DNA of 64,000 bases, from the NCBI RefSeq assembly GCF_019351405.1, contig NZ_JAHWZX010000016.1, positions 1 to 64,000 on the forward strand. The letters are read 5' to 3'. Positions 55,394 to 64,000 of the stretch are shown piece after piece. This DNA is from Stakelama flava (GTDB lineage: Bacteria > Pseudomonadota > Alphaproteobacteria > Sphingomonadales > Sphingomonadaceae). The notes under the pieces were generated by a model. The model ran no database searches, was not told where the DNA came from, and saw only the letters and a list, made by a program, of their open reading frames with translations. Within the stretch, counting starts at the first letter, position 1, and each line of letters starts with the position of its first letter. A program made the position numbers and the translations under genes.

Positions 55394-56720
55394 CCGCGAC
55401 CGTCATTCCATCGACCCGCAAGGTCGGCGTGTTGACGCCGTAGCGAAATTCCAGATCGTTGGCCGGCGTCATGTTGCGGAACATGTCCTTCAGATTGCCC
55501 GCGATGGTGATTTCGGCAACCGGGCGGGTGATCTCTCCCCCTTCTATCAGAAATCCCGACGCGCCGCGGCTGTAATCGCCGGTGACCGGATTGACGCCCT
55601 GCCCGATCAGCTCGGTCACCCATAGGCCGTTTTCGATATCGCCGATCAACGCCTGCGGCGAAGCCGTGCCTGCGGCGATATACAGGTTGCTGGTCGCAAC
55701 CCCGCCGCCATGCGATCCGTGACCGGTCGGTTCGAGCCCGAGCTGGCGCGCCGAAGCGCTGTCGAGCAGCCAGGTTTCGAGCATCCCGTTCTCGACGATG
55801 GTAACCGGCGAGGTGGGCAGCCCTTCGCCGTCGAAGGGGCGCGAACGCAGGCCGTGCGGGCGGTGCGGATCGTCGAGCACAGTGATGCCGTGGGCAAAAA
55901 CCTGCTTACCGAGCATATCCTGAAGAAAACTGGTGCGCCGCGCGATCCGTCCGCCCGAAATCGCGCCGGTGAAGGCACCGAGCAGGCCGGGCGCGATGCG
56001 CGGATCGAATATGATCGGCATCGCCCCGCTGCCGATACGGGCGGGGTTCAGTTTTGCAACCGTTCTCGCACCAGCGCGGCGTCCCACCGCTTCGGGCGAT
56101 TCGAGGTGTTTGCGGTGCCGTGCCGAATGATGCGCGTAATCGCGCTCCATCCCCTCGCCCGTCCCGGCAAGCACGCTGGCCGACAGCGAATGGCTGGTCA
56201 GCGCATAGGCGCCCGCGAAACCGTGGCTGGTGGCGAGTGCGATCACCACCCGGCTGGCGCTCGCCCCGCCGCCTTCGGAATTGGTGACGCCTTCCACGCC
56301 CCGCGCAGCGGCTTCCGCGGCAAGCGCATCGGCCTTCAGCATTTCAGGATCGACCTCGGCCCCGTCGTCAAGATCGAGCGCGGGCGGCGCGCCGTTCAGC
56401 AGCCGCTCTTCAGGCGCAAGGCCCGCCCAGCGATCCTCGCTTGCCTCGCGCGCCATCCTGACTGCGCGCTGGGCAAGGTCGTCGAGCGCGCCATCATCCA
56501 GTTCGCCGGTCGATACGCTCGCGCTTCGCTGCCCGATAAACACGCGCAGCGACAGATCGGCACCTTCCGATCGTTCGACTTCCTCAAGCGCGCCGAGGCG
56601 CACCGAAACGGAGAGCGCAGCATCGGTGGAAAGTGCGGCGTCGGCCGCATCGGCCCCCGCCTTTATCGCGCGTTCTATGGCCGCGCAGGCGCGGTCCCTT
56701 GCTTCATCGGGTGTCAGCAT
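55386..56720 (-). CDS. pmbA: PmbA/TldE metalloprotease subunit
   Basis: 444 aa of the PmbA/TldE family, the partner of TldD in a heterodimeric protease that processes modified peptides and degrades CcdA-type antitoxins. As expected for TldE it lacks the HExxxH metal motif. Family patterns include NSEGGGASASRVVIALATSHGF, GSHGGGVATSNLYI and TGDYSRGASGFLIEGGEI. tldD is not in the window. Confidence 0.93.
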   Translation of the reverse strand: MLTPDEARDRACAAIERAIKAGADAADAALSTDAALSVSVRLGALEEVERSEGADLSLRVFIGQRSASVSTGELDDGALDDLAQRAVRMAREASEDRWAGLAPEERLLNGAPPALDLDDGAEVDPEMLKADALAAEAAARGVEGVTNSEGGGASASRVVIALATSHGFAGAYALTSHSLSASVLAGTGEGMERDYAHHSARHRKHLESPEAVGRRAGARTVAKLNPARIGSGAMPIIFDPRIAPGLLGAFTGAISGGRIARRTSFLQDMLGKQVFAHGITVLDDPHRPHGLRSRPFDGEGLPTSPVTIVENGMLETWLLDSASARQLGLEPTGHGSHGGGVATSNLYIAAGTASPQALIGDIENGLWVTELIGQGVNPVTGDYSRGASGFLIEGGEITRPVAEITIAGNLKDMFRNMTPANDLEFRYGVNTPTLRVDGMTVAGD

Positions 56721-56751
56721 CTTCGCGATTTAGGGAGGCAGGCGGCTTTCG

Positions 56752-57663
56752 TCAAAGCGTTGCGCCGACGACGAAGCATGCCGCGAACATCAAAAGCCCC
56801 GCATCGCGGTTCGAACGAAAGCGCCGCAGCGCGCTTGCCCCGTCGCCGGGGTCGAGCGTCGCGACCTGCCAGACAAGGTGAAGCGCCATGGGAAGCAGCG
56901 CCAGCAGCGCGACCCAGTCGAGCCGCATCCACCAGATGCTCAAGGCCCAGAGCGCGAGCGCGATCGCATAGCAAAGCCCGACCCCGCCGCGCACATGCCG
57001 CCCCATGCGCCGGGCAGACGATCGAACGCCGACGATCGCATCATCCTCAATGTCCTGAATCGCGTAAATCGTGTCGTACCCGATCACCCAGAAGATCGAG
57101 CCTGCGTAGAGCAGAACGCCGGGCAGCGGCAGGTCATGCGTGACCGCCGCCCATCCCACCGGTGCTGCCCAGGAAAACACCAAACCGAGCCATGCCTGCG
57201 GCCACCAGGTGATCCGCTTCATGAACGGATAGGCCGCGACCAGCAACAGGCTGCCCAGCGCGATACCGATCGCGACGGGATTGAGTTGCACAAGCACCAG
57301 CAGCCCGACCATGCATAGCAGCAGCAGCCATACCCAAGCGGCTTTCAACGACACCGCTCCGCTCGCCAGCGGGCGTCTGGCGGTGCGCGCCACCTGCCGG
57401 TCGAGATCGCGATCGACGATGTCGTTATAGACACACCCCGCCGCGCGCATCGCGATCGCCCCCAACAGGAACCATAAAAGCAGCGCCCAGTGCGCCGGCA
57501 GGCCGCCCGACAGCGCGATTGCCCAAGCGCCGGGCCAGAACAGCAGCCACCAGCCGATCGGCCGTTCGAACCGGCCGAGCACCGCGAAGGGACGCAAGCG
57601 GCGGGGCAGCAGGGCAAGAAGGCCGCGATATTCGGTATCTGCGACGGTGTCGGGCTGGCTCAT
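56752..57663 (-). CDS. ubiA: 4-hydroxybenzoate polyprenyltransferase
   Basis: 303 aa integral membrane prenyltransferase of ubiquinone synthesis, with 8-9 helices. The two Asp-rich Mg-diphosphate motifs are VYNDIVDRDLDRQVARTARRP and GYDTIYAIQDIEDD. It attaches the polyprenyl tail (decaprenyl in most sphingomonads) to 4-hydroxybenzoate. It is divergent from the PilZ gene 110 bp away. Confidence 0.96.
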   Translation of the reverse strand: MSQPDTVADTEYRGLLALLPRRLRPFAVLGRFERPIGWWLLFWPGAWAIALSGGLPAHWALLLWFLLGAIAMRAAGCVYNDIVDRDLDRQVARTARRPLASGAVSLKAAWVWLLLLCMVGLLVLVQLNPVAIGIALGSLLLVAAYPFMKRITWWPQAWLGLVFSWAAPVGWAAVTHDLPLPGVLLYAGSIFWVIGYDTIYAIQDIEDDAIVGVRSSARRMGRHVRGGVGLCYAIALALWALSIWWMRLDWVALLALLPMALHLVWQVATLDPGDGASALRRFRSNRDAGLLMFAACFVVGATL

Positions 57664-57772
57664 GGCCTGCCTGCTGCCACAAAGTCACGCGTTGCGGAAC
57701 CTGCGTTGCGGCACGGTTAATCAGGACTTTACTGTTTTGTTGCAGGATCGATACCGAATCAGGGAGCAAATC

Positions 57773-58105
57773 GTGACCGCGCAAGCACAACGCCATACGG
57801 CTTCGCCCGAAGCCGATTTCGAACAGCGCGCAACGCCGCGCCAGCGCGCCTTTCTTGCTCGCGCGCGCATGGGCACGCCCGGCGAGCCGCCGAGTGAAGC
57901 GGCATTGCTCGATATCTCTATCTATGGCTGCCGCCTCGCGATCGATACGGGCGAAGCGCATGGCGCGAGCGTGGAAATCCTGTTGGCGGGATCGAACCCG
58001 ATCGCCGCCACGGTAATCTGGAACGAGAATGGCCGAATCGGATGCCGTTTCGACGAACCGATCGACCGGTTGCTGGTGCGTTCACTAAACCTCGCCACCG
58101 GCTGA
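57773..58105 (+). CDS. Single-domain PilZ protein
   Basis: 110 aa starting at GTG with AGGGAG 6 nt upstream; the open frame runs on upstream but overlaps the ubiA promoter. A PilZ fold with RxxxR-type (QRATPRQRAFLARARM) and DISIYGCRLAID ([D/N]xSxxG) motifs, the parts that bind c-di-GMP. It is a stand-alone c-di-GMP receptor that probably acts by protein contacts. Its target is unknown; the exopolysaccharide locus at 0.7-8 kb is one possibility, but not a neighbour. Confidence 0.87.
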   Translation: MTAQAQRHTASPEADFEQRATPRQRAFLARARMGTPGEPPSEAALLDISIYGCRLAIDTGEAHGASVEILLAGSNPIAATVIWNENGRIGCRFDEPIDRLLVRSLNLATG

Positions 58106-58149
58106 AGCCGGATTGCCTGCGCCTGCGACATGGCGCTACTGGGGCGTCC

Positions 58150-58893
58150 ATGCCCGCAACGCCCGCCTGGCCTCCGCAATCCACGCCGCGCCTTTACGTC
58201 GCCGAACCGATCAGCGCGGGCGCCATGACCCGGCTTGACGGCGGCGCGGCGCATTATCTGGTTCAGGTGATGCGAATCCGCCCCGGCGACCCGGTAAAAC
58301 TGTTCGATGATCGCAGCGGCGAATGGCTGGGCATCGCGCGCGATGTGCAGAAACGATCGCTCACGCTGGAAGTGACCGACCATCTTCGCGAGCGCGAGCG
58401 GGTCCCCGATTTCTGGCTGGTCATGGCGCCGATCAAGAAGGGGCGCATCGACTGGATGGTCGAAAAAGCGTGCGAACTGGGCGTCGCGCGGGTCGTGCCC
58501 GTGCTCACCCGGCGCACCGTGGTCGACAAGCTGAAACACGATCGCCTCACCGCCCATGCGATCGAGGCGGCCGAACAATGCGACCGCACCGCACTTCCCG
58601 AAATCGCTGATCCGGTGAAGCTTACCGCGCTGCTTAAAGGATGGCCGGAAGGCCGCACGCTGTTCTTCGCCGATGAAGAAGGCGGCGCTCCGGCGCTGGA
58701 AACAATGCGCGCCCGGCCCGGTCCGGCGGCGGTGATTATCGGCCCCGAGGGCGGTTTCGATGCCGAAGAACGCGCCGCGATCAAGGCGTTGCCGCAAGCG
58801 GTCGGAATTTCGCTGGGGCCGCGTATCCTGCGCGCCGATACTGCTGCTGCGGCAGCGACGTCACTCTGGATGGCGGCGGCGGGTGACTGGTAA
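58150..58893 (+). CDS. rsmE: 16S rRNA m3U1498 methyltransferase
   Basis: 247 aa SPOUT (knotted) methyltransferase of the RsmE family with an N-terminal PUA-like domain (RLYVAEPISAGAMTRLDG, then HYLVQVMRIRPGDPVKLFD) and the SAM-knot motifs IIGPEGGFDAEE and SLGPRILRADTAAAAA. It methylates N3 of U1498 in 16S rRNA. The ATG at 58150 gives the family length; the open frame begins 108 nt earlier. Confidence 0.95.
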   Translation: MPATPAWPPQSTPRLYVAEPISAGAMTRLDGGAAHYLVQVMRIRPGDPVKLFDDRSGEWLGIARDVQKRSLTLEVTDHLRERERVPDFWLVMAPIKKGRIDWMVEKACELGVARVVPVLTRRTVVDKLKHDRLTAHAIEAAEQCDRTALPEIADPVKLTALLKGWPEGRTLFFADEEGGAPALETMRARPGPAAVIIGPEGGFDAEERAAIKALPQAVGISLGPRILRADTAAAAATSLWMAAAGDW

Positions 58894-58935
58894 GGCACTG
58901 GCGAATCCGCATCGGTGGCATTACATGGCGCGGCC

Positions 58936-60309
58936 ATGAGCACGAAAACGGTTTCGAACAGCAACGCGGTCGCGATCGAGGATCGTGCTCAGCTTGTCGA
59001 GTATTTCGCGAGCGGAGAGAAGCCCGCCGCGCGCTGGCGAATCGGCACCGAGCATGAAAAGTTCGTCTATTCGCTGAATGACCTTCACGCCCCGTCCTAT
59101 GACGAACCCGGCGGCATCCGCGACCTGTTGATGGCGCTGACCGAATTCGGCTGGACCCCGGTCGAGGAGGGCGGGAAAGTGATCGCGCTTTCCGGTCCCG
59201 ACGGCACGGTCAGCCTCGAACCCGCGGGTCAGTTGGAACTGTCGGGCGCGCCGCTCGAAAATATTCACCAGACCTGCGGGGAGGCGGATCGCCACCTGAA
59301 ACAGGTAAAGGCGGTGGGCGAGAAACTGGGCCTGGGCTTTCTGGGGCTAGGCATGTGGCCCGACAAGGCGCGCGCCGACCTGCCGATGATGCCCAAGGGC
59401 CGCTACGTCATCATGGCGAACCACATGCCGCGCGTCGGTTCGCTCGGTCTCGACATGATGCTGCGCACCTGCACCATCCAGGTCAATCTCGACTATTCAT
59501 CCGAAGCCGATATGGCGAAGAAATTCCGCGTCGGCCTGGCGCTGCAGCCACTCGCGACCGCGTTGTTCGCCAATTCGCCATTCACCGAAAAGGCGCCCAA
59601 CGGCTTTCTGTCGTTCCGCAGCCATATCTGGTCGGACACCGATCCGCACCGCACCGGCATGCTGCCCTTCGTGTTCGAAGACGGCTTCGGCTATGAACGC
59701 TATACCGACTATGCGCTCGATGTACCGATGTATTTCGTCTATCGCGACGGCCGATATATCGACGCGGCGGGCCTTAGCTTCCGCGATTTCCTGAACGGCG
59801 AACTGTCGGTGCTTCCCGGCGAAAAGCCGACGATGGACGATTGGGCCGATCACCTGTCGACCGCCTTTCCCGAGGTCAGGCTGAAAACCTTCCTTGAAAT
59901 GCGCGGGGCGGATGGCGGGCCATGGGGGCGGATCTGCGCGCTGCCCGCATTGTGGGTCGGGCTGCTCTACGATTCGCAGGCGCTCGACGCGGCATGGGAC
60001 CTGGTAAAGCGCTGGTCGATAGAGGAACGCCAGACGCTTCGTGACTCGGTCCCCCGGCTGGCGCTCGACGCCCCGGTGCCCGGCGGACGCCGGCTGCGCG
60101 ATATTGCGGGCGAGGTGCTCGACATCGCCAACGCCGGGCTTGCCGCGCGCGGGCGGCTGAATGCTTCGGGCGACAACGAAACCGGCTTTCTCGATCCGCT
60201 GCGCGAAATCGTGCGGAGCGGCAAGGTTCCCGCGCAACAGATGCTCGACCGCTATGTCCATGCCTGGGACGAGGATGTCTGCCAGCTGTATCGCGACAGC
60301 AAGTTCTGA
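58936..60309 (+). CDS. gshA: Glutamate-cysteine ligase, plant/alphaproteobacterial type
   Basis: 457 aa ATP-dependent ligase forming gamma-glutamylcysteine, first step of glutathione synthesis. WRIGTEHEKFVY near the start, LEPAGQLELSGAPLENIHQT and HMPRVGSLGLDMMLRTCTIQVNLDY mark the plant-like class. The ATG at 58936 gives MSTKTV; another in-frame ATG lies 21 nt upstream. It supplies the glutathione used by frmA and fghA elsewhere in the window. Confidence 0.96.
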   Translation: MSTKTVSNSNAVAIEDRAQLVEYFASGEKPAARWRIGTEHEKFVYSLNDLHAPSYDEPGGIRDLLMALTEFGWTPVEEGGKVIALSGPDGTVSLEPAGQLELSGAPLENIHQTCGEADRHLKQVKAVGEKLGLGFLGLGMWPDKARADLPMMPKGRYVIMANHMPRVGSLGLDMMLRTCTIQVNLDYSSEADMAKKFRVGLALQPLATALFANSPFTEKAPNGFLSFRSHIWSDTDPHRTGMLPFVFEDGFGYERYTDYALDVPMYFVYRDGRYIDAAGLSFRDFLNGELSVLPGEKPTMDDWADHLSTAFPEVRLKTFLEMRGADGGPWGRICALPALWVGLLYDSQALDAAWDLVKRWSIEERQTLRDSVPRLALDAPVPGGRRLRDIAGEVLDIANAGLAARGRLNASGDNETGFLDPLREIVRSGKVPAQQMLDRYVHAWDEDVCQLYRDSKF

Positions 60310-60314
60310 AAATT

Positions 60315-61643
60315 TCAGTCGCGCGGGGGCAGCGCGGTCGGGCGGATGGCGCGCGGCTTGCCGGTGGTCCATGCGAAGAAGCGCGGCACGAGGCCGTTGC
60401 GCTCCACCCAGCGCGAATAGGCGATATACTCTGGGTCGAGGCCCAGATGCCGCTCCTCCGTCCGGGCGCGCCAGTAATAGACCCCAGCCACCGTCCCCAT
60501 CAGCACGCAGGCGCGCGCGGCGTCGCTCCAGCTTCCGGTGGTGAGGAACGGAAGCGTGGACAGCATCCAGAACAGGTTTTTCGCCAGATAGGCCGGATGG
60601 CGCGTGAAGCGGTATGGCCCGTGCGTCAGAATCCCGCGATTGGTAAGGTTTGAAAAGCGAAAGCCGAACGCCACCGTCGCCCAGGCATAGATCGCGGTCA
60701 GCCCGACCAGCACTGCGCCGGTCAGCGCAGAGAGCAGCGGATGGCCGGCAAGCCAGTGCGTCCAGTCCGCCGTGCCGGGGTGATAGTCGAGCGGACCGCC
60801 TGAACCCATCAAAACGAAGGGCGGATAGCATATCAGCGCCGCCATCCATGCCGCGGCAAAGGGATTGGCGCTGCGGATGTGCGAATCGAGGGGACGGAAG
60901 GTGACGATATAGCCGACGGTCGCGAACGCGACATCGACAAGGAACATGAAGGTGATCAGCCATTGCGAAAGCGCGACCGGATCGGCGCGGACCGCAGTGA
61001 AATCGGTGCGCACGAACTGGGCGAACCCCGGCGGCACGATCGCCAGCATGAAGGCGAGGAAGAATGCTTTCACGCCCCAGCTACGCAGATGATTGAAAAT
61101 CGCCTCGCGCTCGATCCGTTCATCCAGTCCCATCAGCCACGCGCCAAGCGCCCAGCACCCGTCGCGTGGCTCGACCAGAAACCGGTCGAGCAGCAGGATA
61201 TAGGGTATCGACGCGGCGAACAGGAACGGCGCGGCACTCGACAGGCACCACATGGCAAAGGGATAATGCGCCTGATCATCCAGCCAGTAAAAGCGCCCCG
61301 TGGCATAAAGCCCCGCGATACCCGCCCAGGTAACCCACAGCCCGGCAAGCTTCGTTAACGACACATCGATCGTATCGCGCCAGCGGCGCGGGCTGGTCCA
61401 GTCGATGCCCGTGCTCGCATTGCGATGCACCCTGTCGACGACCAGCGACCATGCGATCATCGGCACGCCGCAGAAAACAAGGTTCATCAAGGCCGAGAAC
61501 GGACCATCCATGCCGTAATGGCGCGCGATCACAACCCACAGGATCAGTCCGGCAAGCCCCGCCAGCCCCACACCGCCGCCAACGGCGGAGCGCGGGCGGG
61601 GATCGGCGGCGGCTTCCCCCGCCAGTTTCGGATCGTGATACAT
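60315..61643 (-). CDS. Polytopic membrane protein with isoprenylcysteine-methyltransferase-like end
   Basis: 442 aa with about 10 membrane segments. The C-terminal part (from about 330) carries GILTHGPYRFTRHPAYLAKNLFWML and RTEERHLGLDPEYIAYSRWVERNGLVPRF, the SAM-binding pattern of the ICMT/PEMT methyltransferase fold; the N-terminal two thirds is an extra membrane domain of unknown role. It may methylate lipids or small amines. The ATG at 61643 follows a weaker upstream frame. The stop overlaps a short palindrome shared with gshA's 3' end. Confidence 0.7.
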   Translation of the reverse strand: MYHDPKLAGEAAADPRPRSAVGGGVGLAGLAGLILWVVIARHYGMDGPFSALMNLVFCGVPMIAWSLVVDRVHRNASTGIDWTSPRRWRDTIDVSLTKLAGLWVTWAGIAGLYATGRFYWLDDQAHYPFAMWCLSSAAPFLFAASIPYILLLDRFLVEPRDGCWALGAWLMGLDERIEREAIFNHLRSWGVKAFFLAFMLAIVPPGFAQFVRTDFTAVRADPVALSQWLITFMFLVDVAFATVGYIVTFRPLDSHIRSANPFAAAWMAALICYPPFVLMGSGGPLDYHPGTADWTHWLAGHPLLSALTGAVLVGLTAIYAWATVAFGFRFSNLTNRGILTHGPYRFTRHPAYLAKNLFWMLSTLPFLTTGSWSDAARACVLMGTVAGVYYWRARTEERHLGLDPEYIAYSRWVERNGLVPRFFAWTTGKPRAIRPTALPPRD

Positions 61644-61803
61644 GACACCATCGCGATGCCTGAAAAGGATGAGCAAGCCGTTAAGCATTACGAGCGGGGC
61701 TTTTATACGCCGCCGGACTGGACGCGGCAGGTTCGTTTCCTATAACCGGTGCCTGAAATACTTGTTCGCGCGTTTTCCATATTTCCATCGAAAGGTGTTG
61801 CCG

Positions 61804-63711
61804 ATGATCGTTCGCCTGGCGCTGACCACCGCCGTGCTCCTGTCCTCCACGTCGGCGTTCGCGCAGGAACGGTCCAAACCGCAGCCCGTGCCGATCGAAA
61901 ATACGATCCCCGATGCGCGGGACACCCCCTATCCGGGAACGGTCGAGGTCAATATCGACGCGACCAACCTCGATCAGCGCATCTTTCAGGTCGAGGAGAC
62001 GATCCCCGTCAGCGCATCGGGGCCGATGGCGCTGCTCTATCCCGACTGGCTGCCGGGCCATCATTCGCCGCGCGGGCAGATCGAAAAGCTCGCGGGGCTG
62101 CGCATCACTGCTGACGGGAAGGAAGTGCCCTGGATACGCGACAAGGTCGATGTCACCGCGTTCCATATCGACGTTCCGCAGGGCGCAAAGGAAGTGAAGG
62201 CCAGCTTCCAGTTCCTTTCCGCCACCAGTCCGGATCAGGGCCGCGTGGTCGTGGGGCAGGACATCATGAACGTACAGTTCCAGTCGATGACGCTGTACCC
62301 CGCCGGCTATTTCACCCGGGACATCCCGTATCGCGTAACGGTCCGCTATCCACAGGGCTGGACAGCGGTTTCGGGTCTGCCCGCGACGAAAAAGGGCGAC
62401 AGCTATGTCTATGACAAGACCGATTATCAGACGCTGGTTGATTCGCCCGTTTTCGCGGGGCGCTATTACAAGGAATTCCCGCTTTCGCCGAAGGTCGATC
62501 TGAACGTATTCGCCGACGATCCCAAGGAACTGGAAGCGACGCCCGAACAGATCGACGCGCACAAGCGGCTGGTCGACCAAGCGGTGAAGCTGTTCGGTGC
62601 GCAGCATTACGATCATTACGAATTCCTGCTCGCCCTGTCCGACGAAATCGGCGGTATCGGGCTGGAACATCACCGCAGTTCGGAAAACAATCCGGGGCCG
62701 GGATATTTCACCGAATGGGACGACGGCGCGGGCGGCCGCAACCTGCTGCCGCATGAATTCACCCATAGCTGGAACGGCAAATTCCGCCGCGGCGCGGACC
62801 TGTGGACCCCCGATTACCGCATGCCGATGCGCGATTCGCTGCTATGGGTTTATGAAGGCCAGACCCAGTTCTGGGGATATGTGCTGGGCAACCGGTCGGG
62901 CATCTACACCAAGCAGCAGACGCTGGACGCCTATGCCCGGATCGCGGCCTATTATGACAGCATGGCCGGCCGCACCTGGCGCCCGCTGATCGATACGACC
63001 AACGATCCGATCATCGCGCACCGCAAGCCGATCGGCTGGCGCGACTATCAGCGTAGCGAGGATTATTACAACGAAGGCCTGATGATGTGGATGAAGGTCG
63101 ATGCGATGCTGCGCGACCAGTCGGGAGGCAAAAAATCGCTCGACGACTTCGCAAAGGCATTCTTCGGCATTCGCGACGGTGATTGGGGCGAAGTCACCTA
63201 TACGATGCAGGACGTCGCCGACACGCTGAACCAGATTCAGCCCTATGACTGGATGGGGTTCCTGAAAAAATGGGTCTATGACCTGCATCCCAAGGATGTA
63301 ACCGCCGGGTTCGAACAGGATGGCTATAAGCTGGTCTATACCGATCAGAAGAGCGATCTGGACAAGGAACGGACCAAGAAGGGCAGCGCCGACCTTTCCT
63401 ATTCGCTGGGTCTGGGCATTTCCAAGGATGGCGACATCAATTCAGTCGCCTGGGGAAGCCCTGCGTTTGAAAAGGGCCTCGACATCGCCGATACGATCGT
63501 TGCGGTGAACGGCAAGGATTACAGCGCCGATGCGATCGAAAAGGCCGTAACCGACGCCAAGGGCAACAAGCAGCCGATCACGCTGCTGATCAAGGGCGAC
63601 GGCAAATATCGCGAAATCGCCATCGACTATCATCAGGGGCTGCGCTATCCGCACATGCAAAAGATCGGAACCGGAACGACCGGTCTCGATCGCCTGCTGC
63701 AACCGAAATAA
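61804..63711 (+). CDS. M61-family (glycyl aminopeptidase-like) metallopeptidase with PDZ domain
   Basis: 635 aa exported protease. Signal peptide to about residue 20 (LLSSTSAFA/QERSK), a beta-rich N-terminal domain, then the zinc site HEFTHSWNGK near residue 317 with a third ligand Glu in YEGQTQFWGY near 350. A PDZ domain (GLGISKDGDINSVAWGSPAFEKGLDIADTIVAVNG) occupies about 525-610. It probably trims peptides in the periplasm. The ATG at 61804 precedes the signal sequence; upstream in-frame codons look non-coding. Transcribed before ppa (9-bp gap). Confidence 0.92.
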   Translation: MIVRLALTTAVLLSSTSAFAQERSKPQPVPIENTIPDARDTPYPGTVEVNIDATNLDQRIFQVEETIPVSASGPMALLYPDWLPGHHSPRGQIEKLAGLRITADGKEVPWIRDKVDVTAFHIDVPQGAKEVKASFQFLSATSPDQGRVVVGQDIMNVQFQSMTLYPAGYFTRDIPYRVTVRYPQGWTAVSGLPATKKGDSYVYDKTDYQTLVDSPVFAGRYYKEFPLSPKVDLNVFADDPKELEATPEQIDAHKRLVDQAVKLFGAQHYDHYEFLLALSDEIGGIGLEHHRSSENNPGPGYFTEWDDGAGGRNLLPHEFTHSWNGKFRRGADLWTPDYRMPMRDSLLWVYEGQTQFWGYVLGNRSGIYTKQQTLDAYARIAAYYDSMAGRTWRPLIDTTNDPIIAHRKPIGWRDYQRSEDYYNEGLMMWMKVDAMLRDQSGGKKSLDDFAKAFFGIRDGDWGEVTYTMQDVADTLNQIQPYDWMGFLKKWVYDLHPKDVTAGFEQDGYKLVYTDQKSDLDKERTKKGSADLSYSLGLGISKDGDINSVAWGSPAFEKGLDIADTIVAVNGKDYSADAIEKAVTDAKGNKQPITLLIKGDGKYREIAIDYHQGLRYPHMQKIGTGTTGLDRLLQPK

Positions 63712-63720
63712 GGGAAGTTC

Positions 63721-64000
63721 ATGCGAATCGAAATGGTGCCGGTGGGCAAGAATCCGCCGCACAGCCTGAATGTCATCATCGAAGTCCCCGTGGGCGGGGA
63801 ACCGGTGAAATATGAATTCGACAAGGAATCAGGCGCGCTGTTCGTCGACCGCATCCTGCACACGCCGATGCGCTATCCGGCCAATTACGGGTTCGTTCCG
63901 CACACGCTGTCGCCCGACGGCGATCCGCTCGACGCGTTGGTCATCGCACGTTCGCCCTTCGTGCCGGGTTGCGTCGTGCGCGCCCGCCCGATCGCGGTGC
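63721..64000 (+). CDS. ppa: Inorganic pyrophosphatase, 5' part (cut by window end)
   Basis: About 93 codons of the family I soluble pyrophosphatase, starting [20 protein letters not shown]. The signature [20 protein letters not shown] holds the conserved metal-binding Asp residues and YPANYGFVP marks the family. It hydrolyses pyrophosphate to drive biosynthesis. AGGGAAG lies before the ATG. The gene continues beyond 64000. Confidence 0.95.
   Translation, partial: MRIEMVPVGKNPPHSLNVIIEVPVGGEPVKYEFDKESGALFVDRILHTPMRYPANYGFVPHTLSPDGDPLDALVIARSPFVPGCVVRARPIAV

Noticed and set aside
57696..57720. GGAAC...GTT before the PilZ gene as a second EcfG promoter
   Set aside because: Spacing is 15 nt to GTT and there is no CGTT at the right distance, so it does not meet the consensus.
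61642..61803. N-terminal extension of the M61 peptidase
   Set aside because: The upstream codons read as Arg/Cys-rich nonsense with no start context, while the ATG at 61804 begins a good signal peptide.
1..64000. CRISPR arrays or complete transposons
   Set aside because: No regularly spaced repeats and no transposase or integrase gene were seen anywhere in the window.

Overview
The window is about 64 kb of GC-rich chromosome (roughly 63-65% in the lines I counted) that reads as a sphingomonad alphaproteobacterium. This rests on the argH / small lipoprotein / lysA order, the close match of a D-mannonate dehydratase to the Novosphingobium ManD type, the plant-like glutamate-cysteine ligase, two large TonB-dependent receptors, and a GGAAC-N16-CGTT (EcfG-type) stress promoter. 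No species is claimed. There is no CRISPR array, rRNA or complete transposon. Two tRNA genes are present, for Gln(CTG) and Leu(GAG).

Layout. 0.2-8.1 kb: a tightly overlapping + strand operon (Hpt protein, BcsB-like protein, MshEN-GT2 synthase, multi-spanning membrane protein, receiver plus degenerate GGDEF protein, outer-membrane barrel), faced by a GH113-like glycosidase and flanked by stand-alone receivers. It looks like a non-canonical, possibly c-di-GMP-responsive exopolysaccharide machine. 9.4-12.2 kb: a TonB receptor with a Gly/Pro-rich insert. 13.0-16.7 kb: argH, lipoprotein, lysA and a siroheme synthase in one minus-strand operon, diverging from a TlpA-like lipoprotein. 17.2-18.6 kb: a low-GC insertion between direct repeats of the tlpA 3' end, stopping at tRNA-Gln. 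19-23.8 kb: ppx/gppA-rlmE, a flavin disulfide reductase divergent from an Rrf2 regulator, rpoZ, and a phospholipase-D protein.

23.9-37.9 kb: one 14-kb minus-strand array with very short gaps or overlaps. Downstream of an EcfG-type promoter come a ThDP enzyme, a membrane protein, a two-part GMC dehydrogenase, an SDR, a GH15 enzyme, cytochrome bo3 oxidase (cyoABCD), then glutathione-dependent formaldehyde oxidation (frmA, a VOC protein, fghA). The layout suggests stress-induced dehydrogenases coupled to a quinol oxidase.

38.3-46.9 kb: a uronate/xylan utilisation locus (FadR-type GntR regulator, ManD, GH10 xylanase, GH2 beta-glucuronidase, TonB receptor) with a candidate regulator site shared between promoters. 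47.1-52.4 kb: an EmrAB/NodT-type tripartite pump with a divergent LysR regulator. 52.4-64.0 kb: mostly housekeeping and detoxification genes (P450, aldo/keto reductase, CysQ-like phosphatase, PmbA, UbiA, PilZ protein, RsmE, GshA, an isoprenylcysteine-methyltransferase-like protein, an M61 peptidase) and the 5' part of inorganic pyrophosphatase, cut by the window end.
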